Position numbers and translations under genes: made by a program
Notes under the pieces: model-generated
Told to the model about the DNA's origin: nothing
Databases searched by the model: none
The model's input: only the letters and a program-made list of their open reading frames with translations
Shown: positions 9,953 through 18,381 of the stretch, piece after piece
Position numbering within the stretch: the stretch's first letter is position 1
Layout of the letters: each line of letters opens with the position of its first letter
Assembly (NCBI RefSeq): GCF_029051685.1
Contig: NZ_JAACFT010000020.1
Coordinates: forward strand, 104,421-168,420
From: Bradyrhizobium sp. CSA207
GTDB taxonomy: Bacteria; Pseudomonadota; Alphaproteobacteria; Rhizobiales; Xanthobacteraceae
Length of the DNA stretch: 64,000 bases
Direction: 5' to 3'

Positions 9953-11647
9953 ATGAGCCAGCGCAAGTTCATGGGACTTGTCGGCGGTGCAACAGCATCA
10001 GGGCCGGGCATTGCGCAAGCGGGCCAGCGATCGGCCACCGCGACCGCCGAGCCCACTCACGATGATGAGCAAGAATTCCCATTGATCATCGCGAACATGC
10101 CCGCAACCCCTCGCCAAAAGGCCTGGGCGGTGGGTGTAGCCGTCTTGCTCATCGTCCTTGCAGCGGTCATCGCGCCGTTCGCCCGGATCCAATTGGGCCA
10201 GATCAATGGCTTCGTTCCAGTATTGCAGACCGCATTGGCCCTGGCCGAGCTCATCACGGCAGCCCTGCTGTTTGCTCAATTTGCGATCCAACCTCAGCGG
10301 GCACTTCTCGCACTCGCAAGTGGATACGTCTTCAGCGGATCGTTCGCATTTTTGCAAACACTCGCCTTTCCGAACGGATACGCTCCCGCAGGTGTCATTG
10401 GGGATGGACTGGATAGCCCCGCTTGGCTTTACGTGCTTTGGCACACGGCTTTTCCCGCGGCTATCTTGGTCTACGGGTTCACGAAGGATCATTCCACCGC
10501 CGACAGACCAGGCAGACCTGCAATAGCCGCGATCGCAATTGCTATCGGCTGCATCGCCGCCACCGTGGCAGGACTGACGTGGATGGTGACCGCGAAAGCC
10601 GAATTTCTCCCTAGCTTCTACGTGAACGACGTCAGGCATCAGACGCCTCTCGGTAATCAGGTCAACCTGATACTTTTGCTGTGGAATGTGACGACTCTCA
10701 CCGTCTTGTTTGTGCGCATGCGCACCATTCTTGACCTCTGGCTGATGGTGACTTTGCTCGCCTACTTGCCCAATTTCCTTGTGGCGATCATCGGCAGCTC
10801 GGTTCGATTCACCATCGGTTGGTACGCAGCACGCGGTTTCGTGCTGATCGGCAGTTGCATGTTGCTGACCGTATTGCTCATCGAAACGATGTTTCTCTAT
10901 TCGCGCCTCGCCAGCGTCACTGCCCTGCAGCGACGCGAACGAGCGAACCGGCTTCTGAGCATCGACGCGGTCACTGGTGCGATCGCCCATGAGCTGAGAT
11001 CGCCATTAGGGGCCATCTCGCTCAATGCTGCGACAGGCCTGAGTCACCTGCGAGCTGCCTCCCCTGAACTGGAGGACCTCGAGAACATCCTCTTTGACAT
11101 CGAAGCCGACGGTAACCGGGCCGCTGACATCATATCGAGCATTCGCGAGATGACAATCAAAACGGCGCACGGCGGCGCTTTGACAAACGTCGAGGATGTC
11201 GCAGAGCTTGCGCTGAGACTGTTGAAGCACGATCTCCTGGCCAATGGGGTATCAGTAGCTACGGAGTTTGAGGGCAACATTCCTCCAGTCGCCCTGGACA
11301 GCACGGAGCTTCAGCAGATTGTCTTGAACCTCTGCAAGAACGCGATTGACGCAATGAGCTCGGTCCCCGCCGATCAACGAAAGCTCCGTATGAAAACCGG
11401 TCTTGATGGTGGCACCATGGTCCATTTGTCCGTCGAGGACTCGGGCACCGGCATCACACCGCGTCATCAAGAGCGCATCTTCGACCCGTTCTTCACGACG
11501 AAACAAGGCGGTATGGGATTGGGACTGGCCATCTCCTCCAACTTGGTCGCAAGGTGTGGAGGAAAGCTGAGACTGGTCAAATCGGACGTCAAAGGCTCCG
11601 TTTTCGAGCTGGAAATGCCAATCTCCGCTCAGTCTTCGGCGCAATAA
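9953..11647 (+). CDS. Membrane sensor histidine kinase with MASE4-type sensor
   Basis: A 564-residue kinase. Residues about 50-310 form a multi-helix membrane sensor resembling the MASE4 domain (ATPRQKAWAVGVAVLL, LQTALALAELITAALLFAQF). The H-box AIAHELRSPLGAISLNA places the phospho-acceptor His at about residue 346. N-box (NLCKNAIDAM), G1 (EDSGTGI) and F/G2 (FDPFFTTKQGG, MGLGLAIS) boxes form the ATP-binding domain. GGAGG lies 4 bases before ATG 9953. Oddly, the first 26 residues look like the twin-arginine-like leader of another protein family, so translation may really begin later, for example at Met49 (10097), which has no good ribosome site. No partner response regulator is adjacent. Confidence 0.88.
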   Translation: MSQRKFMGLVGGATASGPGIAQAGQRSATATAEPTHDDEQEFPLIIANMPATPRQKAWAVGVAVLLIVLAAVIAPFARIQLGQINGFVPVLQTALALAELITAALLFAQFAIQPQRALLALASGYVFSGSFAFLQTLAFPNGYAPAGVIGDGLDSPAWLYVLWHTAFPAAILVYGFTKDHSTADRPGRPAIAAIAIAIGCIAATVAGLTWMVTAKAEFLPSFYVNDVRHQTPLGNQVNLILLLWNVTTLTVLFVRMRTILDLWLMVTLLAYLPNFLVAIIGSSVRFTIGWYAARGFVLIGSCMLLTVLLIETMFLYSRLASVTALQRRERANRLLSIDAVTGAIAHELRSPLGAISLNAATGLSHLRAASPELEDLENILFDIEADGNRAADIISSIREMTIKTAHGGALTNVEDVAELALRLLKHDLLANGVSVATEFEGNIPPVALDSTELQQIVLNLCKNAIDAMSSVPADQRKLRMKTGLDGGTMVHLSVEDSGTGITPRHQERIFDPFFTTKQGGMGLGLAISSNLVARCGGKLRLVKSDVKGSVFELEMPISAQSSAQ

Positions 11648-11698
11648 CGGTTTGAGACAATCACGATTCGTTCCGCGTTACACCCCCATCGCAATGCT

Positions 11699-12004
11699 CT
11701 ACCGCAGCCCCAGCAACGACCGGCCAAAACCACTTGCTATGGCCTCTTTCCGGCAAACGTAACTGCCGTCAAGGCCAGAGCCGTAGCGCTTTTGCTTTCG
11801 AGAATAGTACCGGCCCACGCGGAAATCGAGCCAGACCACTTCGTCCTCGGGGCAGTGCCGTTGTGCCTGCTCCTGATAGCGAAACGGCGTAAGCGGTCCC
11901 GCATGTGAGGTCCGGATTTCGCCGAGGACGACCAACGCAAGCACAAGACCAGCGCGTCCAAGAAGCCTCGATGCTGACCGGAGTGCGGACAGGTACACGC
12001 TCAC
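11699..12004 (-). CDS. Small exported protein
   Basis: A 101-residue product with a hydrophobic leader (LLGRAGLVLALVVLGEIRTS, then HAG) and a mature part rich in Arg and Tyr with two cysteines (RHCPEDEVVWLDFRVGRYYS; GSYVCRKEA). I recognise the pattern from small conserved rhizobial exported proteins but know no function. The likely start is a GTG at 12004 that overlaps the TGA stop of the upstream gene (GTGA), pointing to coupled translation. It is the last gene of the DUF3300-DUF2950 operon, downstream of the FixK-type box at 14989. Confidence 0.65.
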   Translation of the reverse strand: MSVYLSALRSASRLLGRAGLVLALVVLGEIRTSHAGPLTPFRYQEQAQRHCPEDEVVWLDFRVGRYYSRKQKRYGSGLDGSYVCRKEAIASGFGRSLLGLR

Positions 12005-12468
12005 CTCAGAGAGATCATGATCGTGCTGAGGTTGGCAGCAAACTCCACGCCAGCCTTTGGACCCTGCAGCACCATCGTGACTCCTTTGTCGTTGCGCAGC
12101 TGAGCACCATTGATGCCGCCGATCAGGGCGGCCCCGCCGCCGACCGAGCTGTACGTGCCGGCAAAATCGCTGACCTCTCGAATGCCTGAAGCCCGGCCCT
12201 CGAGCCGCCCAACTGTAGCGCCGGCGGTAAAGCCCAAGCTCAATCCGGTGACGCGGAACGGATAATGGCGGCCGCGATAAGTCAGCACGCCGGTCCCAGC
12301 GCCACCACCGACGAGCAGCCCCGCTTTTATGATCTTGATACGGACGTGCGCGGAGGCCTGCGCAAACGAGGGGGTCATCGGCACGAGGAGTGCGAGCAGC
12401 ACGAGGGCAGGCAGACGCCAAACAGGCTGGCGCAATATCTCCGTGCGTTGCTCAGGGTTTCGAAACAT
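12001..12468 (-). CDS. Exported glycine-rich protein, paralogue of the 19849-20283 gene
   Basis: A 155-residue protein with a signal peptide (LPALVLLALLVPMTPSFAQA) and a mature domain of alternating Gly-rich strands: VRIKIIKAGLLVGGGAGTGV, YPFRVTGLSLGFTAGATVGR, QGPKAGVEFAANLS. The layout suggests a small beta-rich periplasmic or outer-membrane-associated protein, loosely like SYLF/DUF1134 families, but I cannot assign one. A second protein of the same pattern is at 19849-20283. I chose ATG 12468, which overlaps the end of the DUF2950 gene by 17 bases and follows AGAAGG. It is the third gene of the box-controlled operon. Confidence 0.75.
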   Translation of the reverse strand: MFRNPEQRTEILRQPVWRLPALVLLALLVPMTPSFAQASAHVRIKIIKAGLLVGGGAGTGVLTYRGRHYPFRVTGLSLGFTAGATVGRLEGRASGIREVSDFAGTYSSVGGGAALIGGINGAQLRNDKGVTMVLQGPKAGVEFAANLSTIMISLR

Positions 12469-13369
12469 CGACCTTCTTCCAGGTCTGGTCCGGATCGAAC
12501 GCGCTGATGCGGGGAGCCAGGGCCTTGGTCCGAGGTCCGAGATCCTTCTGGTAGACGACGCCAGCATGATTGACCAGGAAGGTCATAACGCCGGAATTGC
12601 CGTATTCGGCGGGCCAGGCGACGAGCGCAAAGCCTCCGATCATCTTGCCCTTGACGACATAGTTGAGCGCGCCGCCTGGCGCGTTTGACCCCTGCCCTTT
12701 CAGGATGCGGAAATAGTAGCCGTGATAGGGCGCCGGGCTCTCCTCGGCCTTGTAGCCTTCAGCCGAAGCCTGCGCCGCCAGTGCGCCGAGCGGGCTCTGG
12801 TCGTTGTCGTCGCGCCAGAACAGCCCGTCTTTCTTGCCCGCACTGCTGACGATGCGCTGTGCGTACACGCCGGCCCCCTCGCCGCGATCCTTGTCGGCGT
12901 ATTCGTTCTCGGCATCGACAAAGGCGAGACTGGTCTGGATCGCGTCGAGCTCATTGCGACCGATGCGGCGATACAGCACTTCGATGCGGCCTTCGGCGGT
13001 ATCGAATTCCCAGCCGGTCTTGGTGTTGACGAGCGGGATCGGGAACGGGAAGTCGTCCGAGCCTAGCATCAGCGTCGCCTTCTTGTTACCCTCCGTCTTG
13101 ATCGAATGCCTGGCATCATACATTGAGGTGAAGCGCTGCCGGATGTCGACGTCGGCGACCTCATCACCTGACGAAACGATGTCCTCGGCGGCGCTGCCGA
13201 GGACTTTCAGGATGGCCCGGTCCGGCCCACTCTTGACGGCGGCGGCGAGCGCCGCTGCTGCATCCTCCGGTGTCGGATAGGACTGCTGCGCCTGGGATGG
13301 CGAACTCATGAGCGCCAGCGCCACGACGGCCGGCAAGGCCGCACGATGAAGCGACTTCAAGCCCATCAT
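12452..13369 (-). CDS. DUF2950 family exported protein
   Basis: A 305-residue protein with a signal peptide (AALPAVVALALMSSPSQAQQ). The mature part resembles DUF2950: SYPTPEDAAAALAAAVKSGP near the start, PIPLVNTKTGWEFDTAEG in the middle, then YHGYYFRILKGQG and GFALVAWPAEYGNSGVMTF. Function is unknown; the family is commonly found beside DUF3300 genes, as here. The ATG at 13369 overlaps the stop of the DUF3300 gene (ATGA) and is preceded by GGAGGT. It is probably a cell-envelope protein made together with its neighbours under low oxygen, judging by the FixK-type box ahead of the operon. Confidence 0.85.
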   Translation of the reverse strand: MMGLKSLHRAALPAVVALALMSSPSQAQQSYPTPEDAAAALAAAVKSGPDRAILKVLGSAAEDIVSSGDEVADVDIRQRFTSMYDARHSIKTEGNKKATLMLGSDDFPFPIPLVNTKTGWEFDTAEGRIEVLYRRIGRNELDAIQTSLAFVDAENEYADKDRGEGAGVYAQRIVSSAGKKDGLFWRDDNDQSPLGALAAQASAEGYKAEESPAPYHGYYFRILKGQGSNAPGGALNYVVKGKMIGGFALVAWPAEYGNSGVMTFLVNHAGVVYQKDLGPRTKALAPRISAFDPDQTWKKVDVSKP

Positions 13370-14934
13370 TGCCGCACCTCCGCTGGAATCCTCGCGCCGC
13401 CGGCAAGCCAATCGCGATAGGTACGGAATTTCAGACCGATCTTTTCGTAATAAACCCGGAGATAGCCGTCGGCTCCGCGGGTGACGGCTTCTGGCTTCAC
13501 GTCTTCGACCTCCTGCGCAATCACGCCGACATAGGCCTTGTCGCTGCCGATATAGCTGAAGCGGTAGTAACCAAGGCCGCTGGCGAGATGGCCGAGCAGA
13601 ACGACATCGTGTTTCAGCGCGATATCAGAACGCCGTCCGCCGCCGCCGCGCGGACCCATGCTCGCCATGCTCGCATGACCACGGGCCGATGCAGCGGCCG
13701 CCGACCGACCCGACGACACGTTCAGCGCGCCGCCGCCACCGCCGCGGTTCGCGGCCTTGGCGCCGCCGCCCTTGGCACCACCTGCTTTGGCGCCGGCATT
13801 CTTCGCGCCCGCATTCTTGGCACCACTCCCCTTGGCCGCGCGATCGCCGCCGCCTTTGGCGCGATCGCCTCCCGCCTTGGTACGATCCCCCGCGCCTTGT
13901 CGGTCACCACCTCGATCACCTGCGCGGTCCCCGGCACGGTCGCCGGCACGATCTCCCGCACCTGGCCGATCCTGTCCCGGCTTCAACACCTGCTGTCCGT
14001 CGCGGCCGCGGAAATCCATCCGGTCGGCGGCACCGGCCTTGAGGTTGCTGTTGCCGAAGCGCTGCTGAACGTTCGCATTGTTGTAGCGCACCCCTTGGCG
14101 ATGCGACGGGTTGTGTTGCCAGCCACTACCGATATTCGTGGTCCGATGATTGATATAGACGTTGCGGTTGCCCCAGTTGCAGCCGCCGCCCCAATAATTG
14201 CCCCAGCGGCCGATGGCCCAGGCGGTGCCGAAAGCAAGACCCGCCGCGACAACGCCCGCGCCGATATAGGAGGGATAGCCGAAGTAATATGGCGGATATT
14301 CGGTGTAGGGCCACGCGCCGTAAACCGTCGCAGGCTCATAATACGGAACGTACATCGTATCGGGCACGGCCGGTTCGATCACGATCACCTGCCTGCTTTC
14401 CTCGGTCTTGACGCTCACCTTTTGCTGCTTAGTGGTGACCAGCTTTTTGTTGTCGTAGGCCTTGGTCCGCAGCCGCTGGACCGCATCCATCACGTCCGGC
14501 TGCTGCGCCAGCACGGCGTCGCCTAGCGCCTTGGTCCAGTCGAGCTTGTCGCTCATCATGGTCAACACCTCGGCGGTCGAGGCCAGCGCCTTGATGCTGT
14601 CGTCCCAAGCCTGCTTCTCGACCTCGGTTTTCAGGGCATCGCCCTTCAGAGTCTTGCGCTCTTTCAGCCAGCGATCGGCCTGCACGACTTCCAGAGGATA
14701 GGTGGATGCCGCCAGCACATTGGCGAGCAGTTCGTCGGGATAGAGCCCGATCGGCGCCACCAGCGCTTCGACCTGCTCGGGCTTGAGCAATTCCACAGTC
14801 GGCGGCGCCTGGCCCGGCGGTTGCGCCTGACCGCCTGCGGCGAGAGGCTTGTCAGCCGTTTGGGCGGCCGCGGCGACCGTTAATGCCGAGAGCAGCGCCA
14901 TCGCGATCAGGGGCTTGCCGCAACGAAACATCAC
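13366..14934 (-). CDS. DUF3300 protein with C-terminal S74-like domain
   Basis: A 522-residue exported protein. After a signal peptide, residues about 45-260 match DUF3300 (LVAPIGLYPDELLANVLAAS, YPLEVVQADRWLKE, MYVPYYEPATVYGAWPY). A low-complexity middle holds GDRAGDR and GAKNAGAK repeats. The last 87 residues look like a peptidase S74 intramolecular chaperone: SDIALKHDVVLLGHLASGLG, YRFSYIG, AYVGVIAQEVEDVKPEAV. Ser436 and Lys441 are spaced like the self-cleavage dyad of that family. It opens an operon with DUF2950 and two small exported proteins; a perfect TTGATCAAGATCAA box lies 55 bases upstream. Function unknown; an envelope or surface role is likely. Confidence 0.85.
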   Translation of the reverse strand: MMFRCGKPLIAMALLSALTVAAAAQTADKPLAAGGQAQPPGQAPPTVELLKPEQVEALVAPIGLYPDELLANVLAASTYPLEVVQADRWLKERKTLKGDALKTEVEKQAWDDSIKALASTAEVLTMMSDKLDWTKALGDAVLAQQPDVMDAVQRLRTKAYDNKKLVTTKQQKVSVKTEESRQVIVIEPAVPDTMYVPYYEPATVYGAWPYTEYPPYYFGYPSYIGAGVVAAGLAFGTAWAIGRWGNYWGGGCNWGNRNVYINHRTTNIGSGWQHNPSHRQGVRYNNANVQQRFGNSNLKAGAADRMDFRGRDGQQVLKPGQDRPGAGDRAGDRAGDRAGDRGGDRQGAGDRTKAGGDRAKGGGDRAAKGSGAKNAGAKNAGAKAGGAKGGGAKAANRGGGGGALNVSSGRSAAAASARGHASMASMGPRGGGGRRSDIALKHDVVLLGHLASGLGYYRFSYIGSDKAYVGVIAQEVEDVKPEAVTRGADGYLRVYYEKIGLKFRTYRDWLAGGARIPAEVRQ

Positions 14935-14988
14935 ATCCTCCCTAGAGGCCTCGCCGGGGCAAGCATCTTGAACGATCAGAATCCTCTA

Positions 14989-15002
14989 TTGATCAAGATC
15001 AA
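14989..15002. promoter_or_regulatory. FNR/FixK-type box (perfect)
   Basis: TTGATCAAGATCAA matches TTGAT-N4-ATCAA exactly. It lies 55 bases upstream of the DUF3300 start (minus strand), a position suited to class II activation with a short leader. The gene on its other side ends here, so the DUF3300 operon is the target. Confidence 0.75.
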
Positions 15003-15036
15003 GGAACGCGGAGCTCTCGCTGAGGTCCGCGCATAT

Positions 15037-16404
15037 TCACTCCACGGCCGGAAGTGGCGGCCGATCGAGATCCGACCGCGCCGCTCGGGCGCTGCTGCCC
15101 GGCCGCGAAGACAGCAGAATCCGGCGATCGTGGATCAGGCTCTGAAGACGGTGCGCGGCTACATTCAGCGTCGTGACATCGAGCGCGTTTTCGTCTCCCG
15201 CCGCCGTCTTGGCGCGCTGCATCTGGAGAACCCGATCGATCTCGGCCTCGATATCGGACAGTTCCGAATCCACCTCGGTCGTGCGTATCCTGGCACCCAG
15301 GGCATAAAGTGAATCCACCCCCCGCTCATCCTTCGAAAGGTCGGCGACCCGAAGGAATTTCCAGGCCGCGGCCAACACCGAGATGAGGCCGCCGAAAATC
15401 ATGGGCACGAGGAAGATGATGTTTCCCCATTCGTCCAGAAAGCTCTGTCGCGTTCCGTTGTAGAATGCTGCGGCGCCGGGATGGACCGGAAGGAAGGCGT
15501 CCGTATCCGTGCTCGGCGCGGTCATTTGAGAGAGTATCGGCAACTCACCCAACAGATCCCTGCGTGCCTTCATCAGCGCGTCCGCGAGGCTGCCGGCCAT
15601 CTCAGCGCTAAGCTCCTTTCGCGCGACCACGTAAAAAGAGACCCGCAATGTGGTCAGATCTTCGCCCGGTATGGGAGGCGATCCACGCAACGTACCCTTC
15701 GGGACGTCAAAACTTTCGTAGGCGCGCTGCTTCTCCGCGATGGCGCCGGCCGCCTCGATGGGAAGGAGGACCGGCGCAGTCTTCGGCGTCTGCAGAAAGA
15801 GACCACGCAATAGAGCCAGATATTTTTCGGCGAGGGGAACGACGATCAGAATGGCCCGGACTTCCTTGGCATCGAGTGCGCGCCGGGCATCCGTCGGCTG
15901 GAGATTGCGGAATGTCACGTTGGCACGCCCCAGCCCGTATTCATCGCTGAGGACATTGACGATGTTGCGATTGATCTCGCCGCCGATCACGCCGACGCTG
16001 ACGCGCTTCAACCCGGCGATGTCGGTAATGGCGGAGCCCGGCGGCGCAACCAGCAGGACGACGGCGTGGGCGAGGACCACGATGGCCTGCGCCTGCGAAA
16101 GGTCGCCGACGTCGCCGCGGACGACGGCAAGATCGACCTTCTCGGCCGCAAACTGCTCGGCAGCATCAACCGCGTTTGTCGTTTCCACCAGCTTGAGCCG
16201 GACCGGGGCATTCACCACGGCAAGCCTGCTCGCCAGTGCCGAGACCAGACGCGTGGCCTCGCCGTCCAGCGATCCGACCCCGATGGTCAGCGTCATCGGG
16301 CGAGAGTACCAACGGTAGCCGAACGTGCCCGCTCCAACAACGAGCACGACAGCGCCGGCGACGATAAGGGAACGAAGCCAGATCGGCATTTTGGCAAGGG
16401 CCAT
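15037..16404 (-). CDS. Membrane-anchored TAXI-family TRAP solute-binding protein
   Basis: A 455-residue protein with an N-terminal membrane anchor (LIVAGAVVLVVGAGTFGYRW), a TAXI-type binding domain (MTLTIGVGSLDGEATRLVSA, VDLAVVRGDVGDLSQAQAIV, VSVGVIGGEINRN) and a second membrane segment at about 330-350 (IIFLVPMIFGGLISVLAAAW) followed by a cytoplasmic coiled tail. Normal TAXI proteins are soluble and work with a DctQM permease; none is encoded nearby. It follows an HlyD-like gene and a small membrane gene on the same strand, so it may be a sensor or accessory of that system. The ATG at 16404 lacks a strong ribosome site. Confidence 0.75.
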   Translation of the reverse strand: MALAKMPIWLRSLIVAGAVVLVVGAGTFGYRWYSRPMTLTIGVGSLDGEATRLVSALASRLAVVNAPVRLKLVETTNAVDAAEQFAAEKVDLAVVRGDVGDLSQAQAIVVLAHAVVLLVAPPGSAITDIAGLKRVSVGVIGGEINRNIVNVLSDEYGLGRANVTFRNLQPTDARRALDAKEVRAILIVVPLAEKYLALLRGLFLQTPKTAPVLLPIEAAGAIAEKQRAYESFDVPKGTLRGSPPIPGEDLTTLRVSFYVVARKELSAEMAGSLADALMKARRDLLGELPILSQMTAPSTDTDAFLPVHPGAAAFYNGTRQSFLDEWGNIIFLVPMIFGGLISVLAAAWKFLRVADLSKDERGVDSLYALGARIRTTEVDSELSDIEAEIDRVLQMQRAKTAAGDENALDVTTLNVAAHRLQSLIHDRRILLSSRPGSSARAARSDLDRPPLPAVE

Positions 16405-16518
16405 GCGGCGCTCACAGTGGATAGGACGTCCGGTGGCCGGACGCGCTCATTAACGCCCCCGGCTCAGCTGCGGCGTATCGCTGAACCGTAGTGCGATTCA
16501 AGCCAAAGCCGAACACGG

Positions 16519-17751
16519 TCAGTGTCCGCTGAGTACCAGCGTCTTGATCGGCAGCAGCAGCGCCTGAATTCGCAAGAGCATGGCGTGAACGAGGCCGACA
16601 CCATCAACGACATGCAGGGCGATTGCCCGGCTGGTGCTAGTCTCCTTCGCGGAGATCTCCTCGTGATTGCTGGTATAGGCATTGACGATGCAGCTGCTGC
16701 CCGGCGTCACGCCTTCAAGACCGCCCTTGTAGAGCGGCTCCAGGAAAGCCAGGATCGTGCCGGGTCGCCCGACATTCTGCGCCTCGATCAGTTGCTCGCC
16801 ACTTCGGAACTGGCCGGCCGCGATGTAGTCCTGGACGTTGGTGACGACCATGGGAATGATGACCCACGGCTTCGAGATGCAGGTTGCTTCCGCCACCATG
16901 CCGACCTTCATCACCTGAGCCTCGATCTGACCAAAGCCGGCTTGCAAGGCGCGGCGGCCGGCGCCCTCCGGCACCAGCACGCCCGCGGGCCGCATCAGCT
17001 GATTGACGACGTCACCTGTGCGGACCAGGAATTGCTCCACACGTCCGTCGACACCGGCGCGAACAAACGTCTTGTCCAGATCGACCTGCGCTTCGGCCAA
17101 TGCCGCCTGGGCACTCGCCTTTTCGGCAGGCAACAGCGTTGAAAGCCGCAACGTCGCCGACGTCTTGGACGCGGTGGCCGCGTCCACACCAGCTTGCCGC
17201 TGGTTGACCACGACCTGTAGTTTCTCAATGTCGCGTTGCGGGACGATACCGGGATTACGGCGCTGCAACTCGGTCTTGACGTCCAGTTCGTCCTTGGCCT
17301 GTTGAAGGCCGGCCTTGGCTTCCTGGGTCTGCGCTTCGGCCTTGACCACGTCGCTTTCCGCGCTTGTCATCGAGGCGTCGACCTCGGCGATCTTGCGCCT
17401 GGCCGTCTCCAAAGCCGCTTGCTGCTTCGAACTGTCCAACCTGAACAGCACATCGCCCTTCTTCACCGCTTCGCTGTAGCCGATATTGACTTCTGCCACC
17501 CGGCCAGAGCCCTCGGGCAGGATGGGCACCGTACGGTAATAGAGCGTCGCAGAAGACGTTGACGGGTGAAAGTAGAAGATCATGGTGATCAGCGACACCG
17601 TGAGCATCAAGCAGCCCGTGATGCCCCATCGCAGTTCGTACCAAATGGAAAAGAAGGTGATCTCCTTGCCGAACCGTTTGCCCTGGACATAGCGGCGGTA
17701 GAGGTAGTCCGGCAGGATGGTCAGAAGGGAGCAGAACATGAGCTCAAACAT
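16519..17751 (-). CDS. HlyD-family membrane fusion / secretion protein
   Basis: A 410-residue periplasmic adaptor. One N-terminal membrane helix (about 35-55, GITGCLMLTVSLITMIFYFH) precedes a biotinyl-lipoyl-like entry (VAEVNIGYSEAVKKGDVLFR), a long coiled coil (about 100-210, rich in Ala, Glu, Lys and Gln) and a return strand (TFVRAGVDGRVEQFLVRTGD). Such adaptors bridge an inner-membrane pump to the outer membrane. Start ATG 17751 overlaps the end of the upstream gene by 8 bases and follows AAGGAG. No ABC or RND pump is adjacent; its neighbours are a small membrane protein and a TAXI protein, an arrangement I do not recognise as a known exporter. Confidence 0.82.
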   Translation of the reverse strand: MFELMFCSLLTILPDYLYRRYVQGKRFGKEITFFSIWYELRWGITGCLMLTVSLITMIFYFHPSTSSATLYYRTVPILPEGSGRVAEVNIGYSEAVKKGDVLFRLDSSKQQAALETARRKIAEVDASMTSAESDVVKAEAQTQEAKAGLQQAKDELDVKTELQRRNPGIVPQRDIEKLQVVVNQRQAGVDAATASKTSATLRLSTLLPAEKASAQAALAEAQVDLDKTFVRAGVDGRVEQFLVRTGDVVNQLMRPAGVLVPEGAGRRALQAGFGQIEAQVMKVGMVAEATCISKPWVIIPMVVTNVQDYIAAGQFRSGEQLIEAQNVGRPGTILAFLEPLYKGGLEGVTPGSSCIVNAYTSNHEEISAKETSTSRAIALHVVDGVGLVHAMLLRIQALLLPIKTLVLSGH

Positions 17752-18229
17752 GGCTGCGCTCCTTCTCTTTCGCCGCGCCGGGTTTCTCGGGCGGCGGCGG
17801 GTTGGGTTTGACAACCGTCGTCGCTGGCCCGGGTCTTTCGGGTGGCTGCGGTCCGGGTTCGGCAACCTCGCTTTGCTGTCCCGGCGTTGCGTCTGCGATC
17901 TTCTCGACGGAACCGGCGATGCTGCGCAGCGGCGTGCCGAAATCCGGAAGGTCGATCAAGGCCAACAATAGTCCCGCCACCCAGAAGATGTGCATGTGGG
18001 TAAACAGGGAGATCAGACCGAGCACGGCCACGAACTCGAACTGCAGCTTCTGTGACTTGTGAGCCATCCGCTCGGGCAGGCTGTGCAGCTTCCAATAGAG
18101 CGTACCAACCCAGAACACGGTGCCGATCAGGAAGAGCCCCATCACGACCATCAGCGTATCCGTCCCGCTTCCCGGCGCGAGATAGAACGGCAGATGATGC
18201 GGGGCCATCAGGTGAAGTTGCTCGCTCAA
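17744..18229 (-). CDS. Small inner-membrane protein with Pro-rich tail
   Basis: A 161-residue protein with two clear membrane helices (LMVVMGLFLIGTVFWVGTLY; FEFVAVLGLISLFTHMHIFW running on into VAGLLLALIDLP) and a C-terminal Pro/Lys tail. I chose TTG 18229 because GGAGAG lies 6 bases upstream; ATG 18208 is an alternative. The reading frame also extends up into the FixK-type box, which argues against a longer form. The second helix has two His (THMHIF), possibly redox or metal related, but no known family is evident. It is the first gene of an operon with the HlyD-like and TAXI genes. Confidence 0.65.
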   Translation of the reverse strand: MSEQLHLMAPHHLPFYLAPGSGTDTLMVVMGLFLIGTVFWVGTLYWKLHSLPERMAHKSQKLQFEFVAVLGLISLFTHMHIFWVAGLLLALIDLPDFGTPLRSIAGSVEKIADATPGQQSEVAEPGPQPPERPGPATTVVKPNPPPPEKPGAAKEKERSHV

Positions 18230-18296
18230 GGGTATCTCTCCACTTTGGTCCCACAATCCAAGCCTGCCCACGTTGAATAGCCCGGTATGGAGCCAC

Positions 18297-18310
18297 TTGA
18301 TTTGAATCAA
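18297..18310. promoter_or_regulatory. FNR/FixK-type box (perfect)
   Basis: TTGATTTGAATCAA, an exact TTGAT-N4-ATCAA site. It lies between two divergent units: the small membrane protein/HlyD/TAXI operon (start 18229, minus) and the 18382 gene followed by PPK2 (plus). It could serve either or both. Confidence 0.75.
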
Positions 18311-18381
18311 AGGACTTGGCCTTGCCAGCCCTAGCCTGCCCTAAGCACCGACGCTCGACAGCCAAACAGGAGCTTCCAGCC

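Noticed and set aside
9998..10990. A 330-codon minus-strand open frame opposite the histidine kinase
   Set aside because: The plus strand has a complete kinase with all catalytic boxes; the minus frame has no motif.
13700..13990. DNA repeats in the DUF3300 gene considered as a CRISPR or tandem-repeat element
   Set aside because: They are short in-frame coding repeats (GDRAGDR, GAKNAGAK) without spacers.
13369..14526. A 385-codon plus-strand frame
   Set aside because: It is the complement of the repeat-rich DUF3300 gene and mirrors its repeats.
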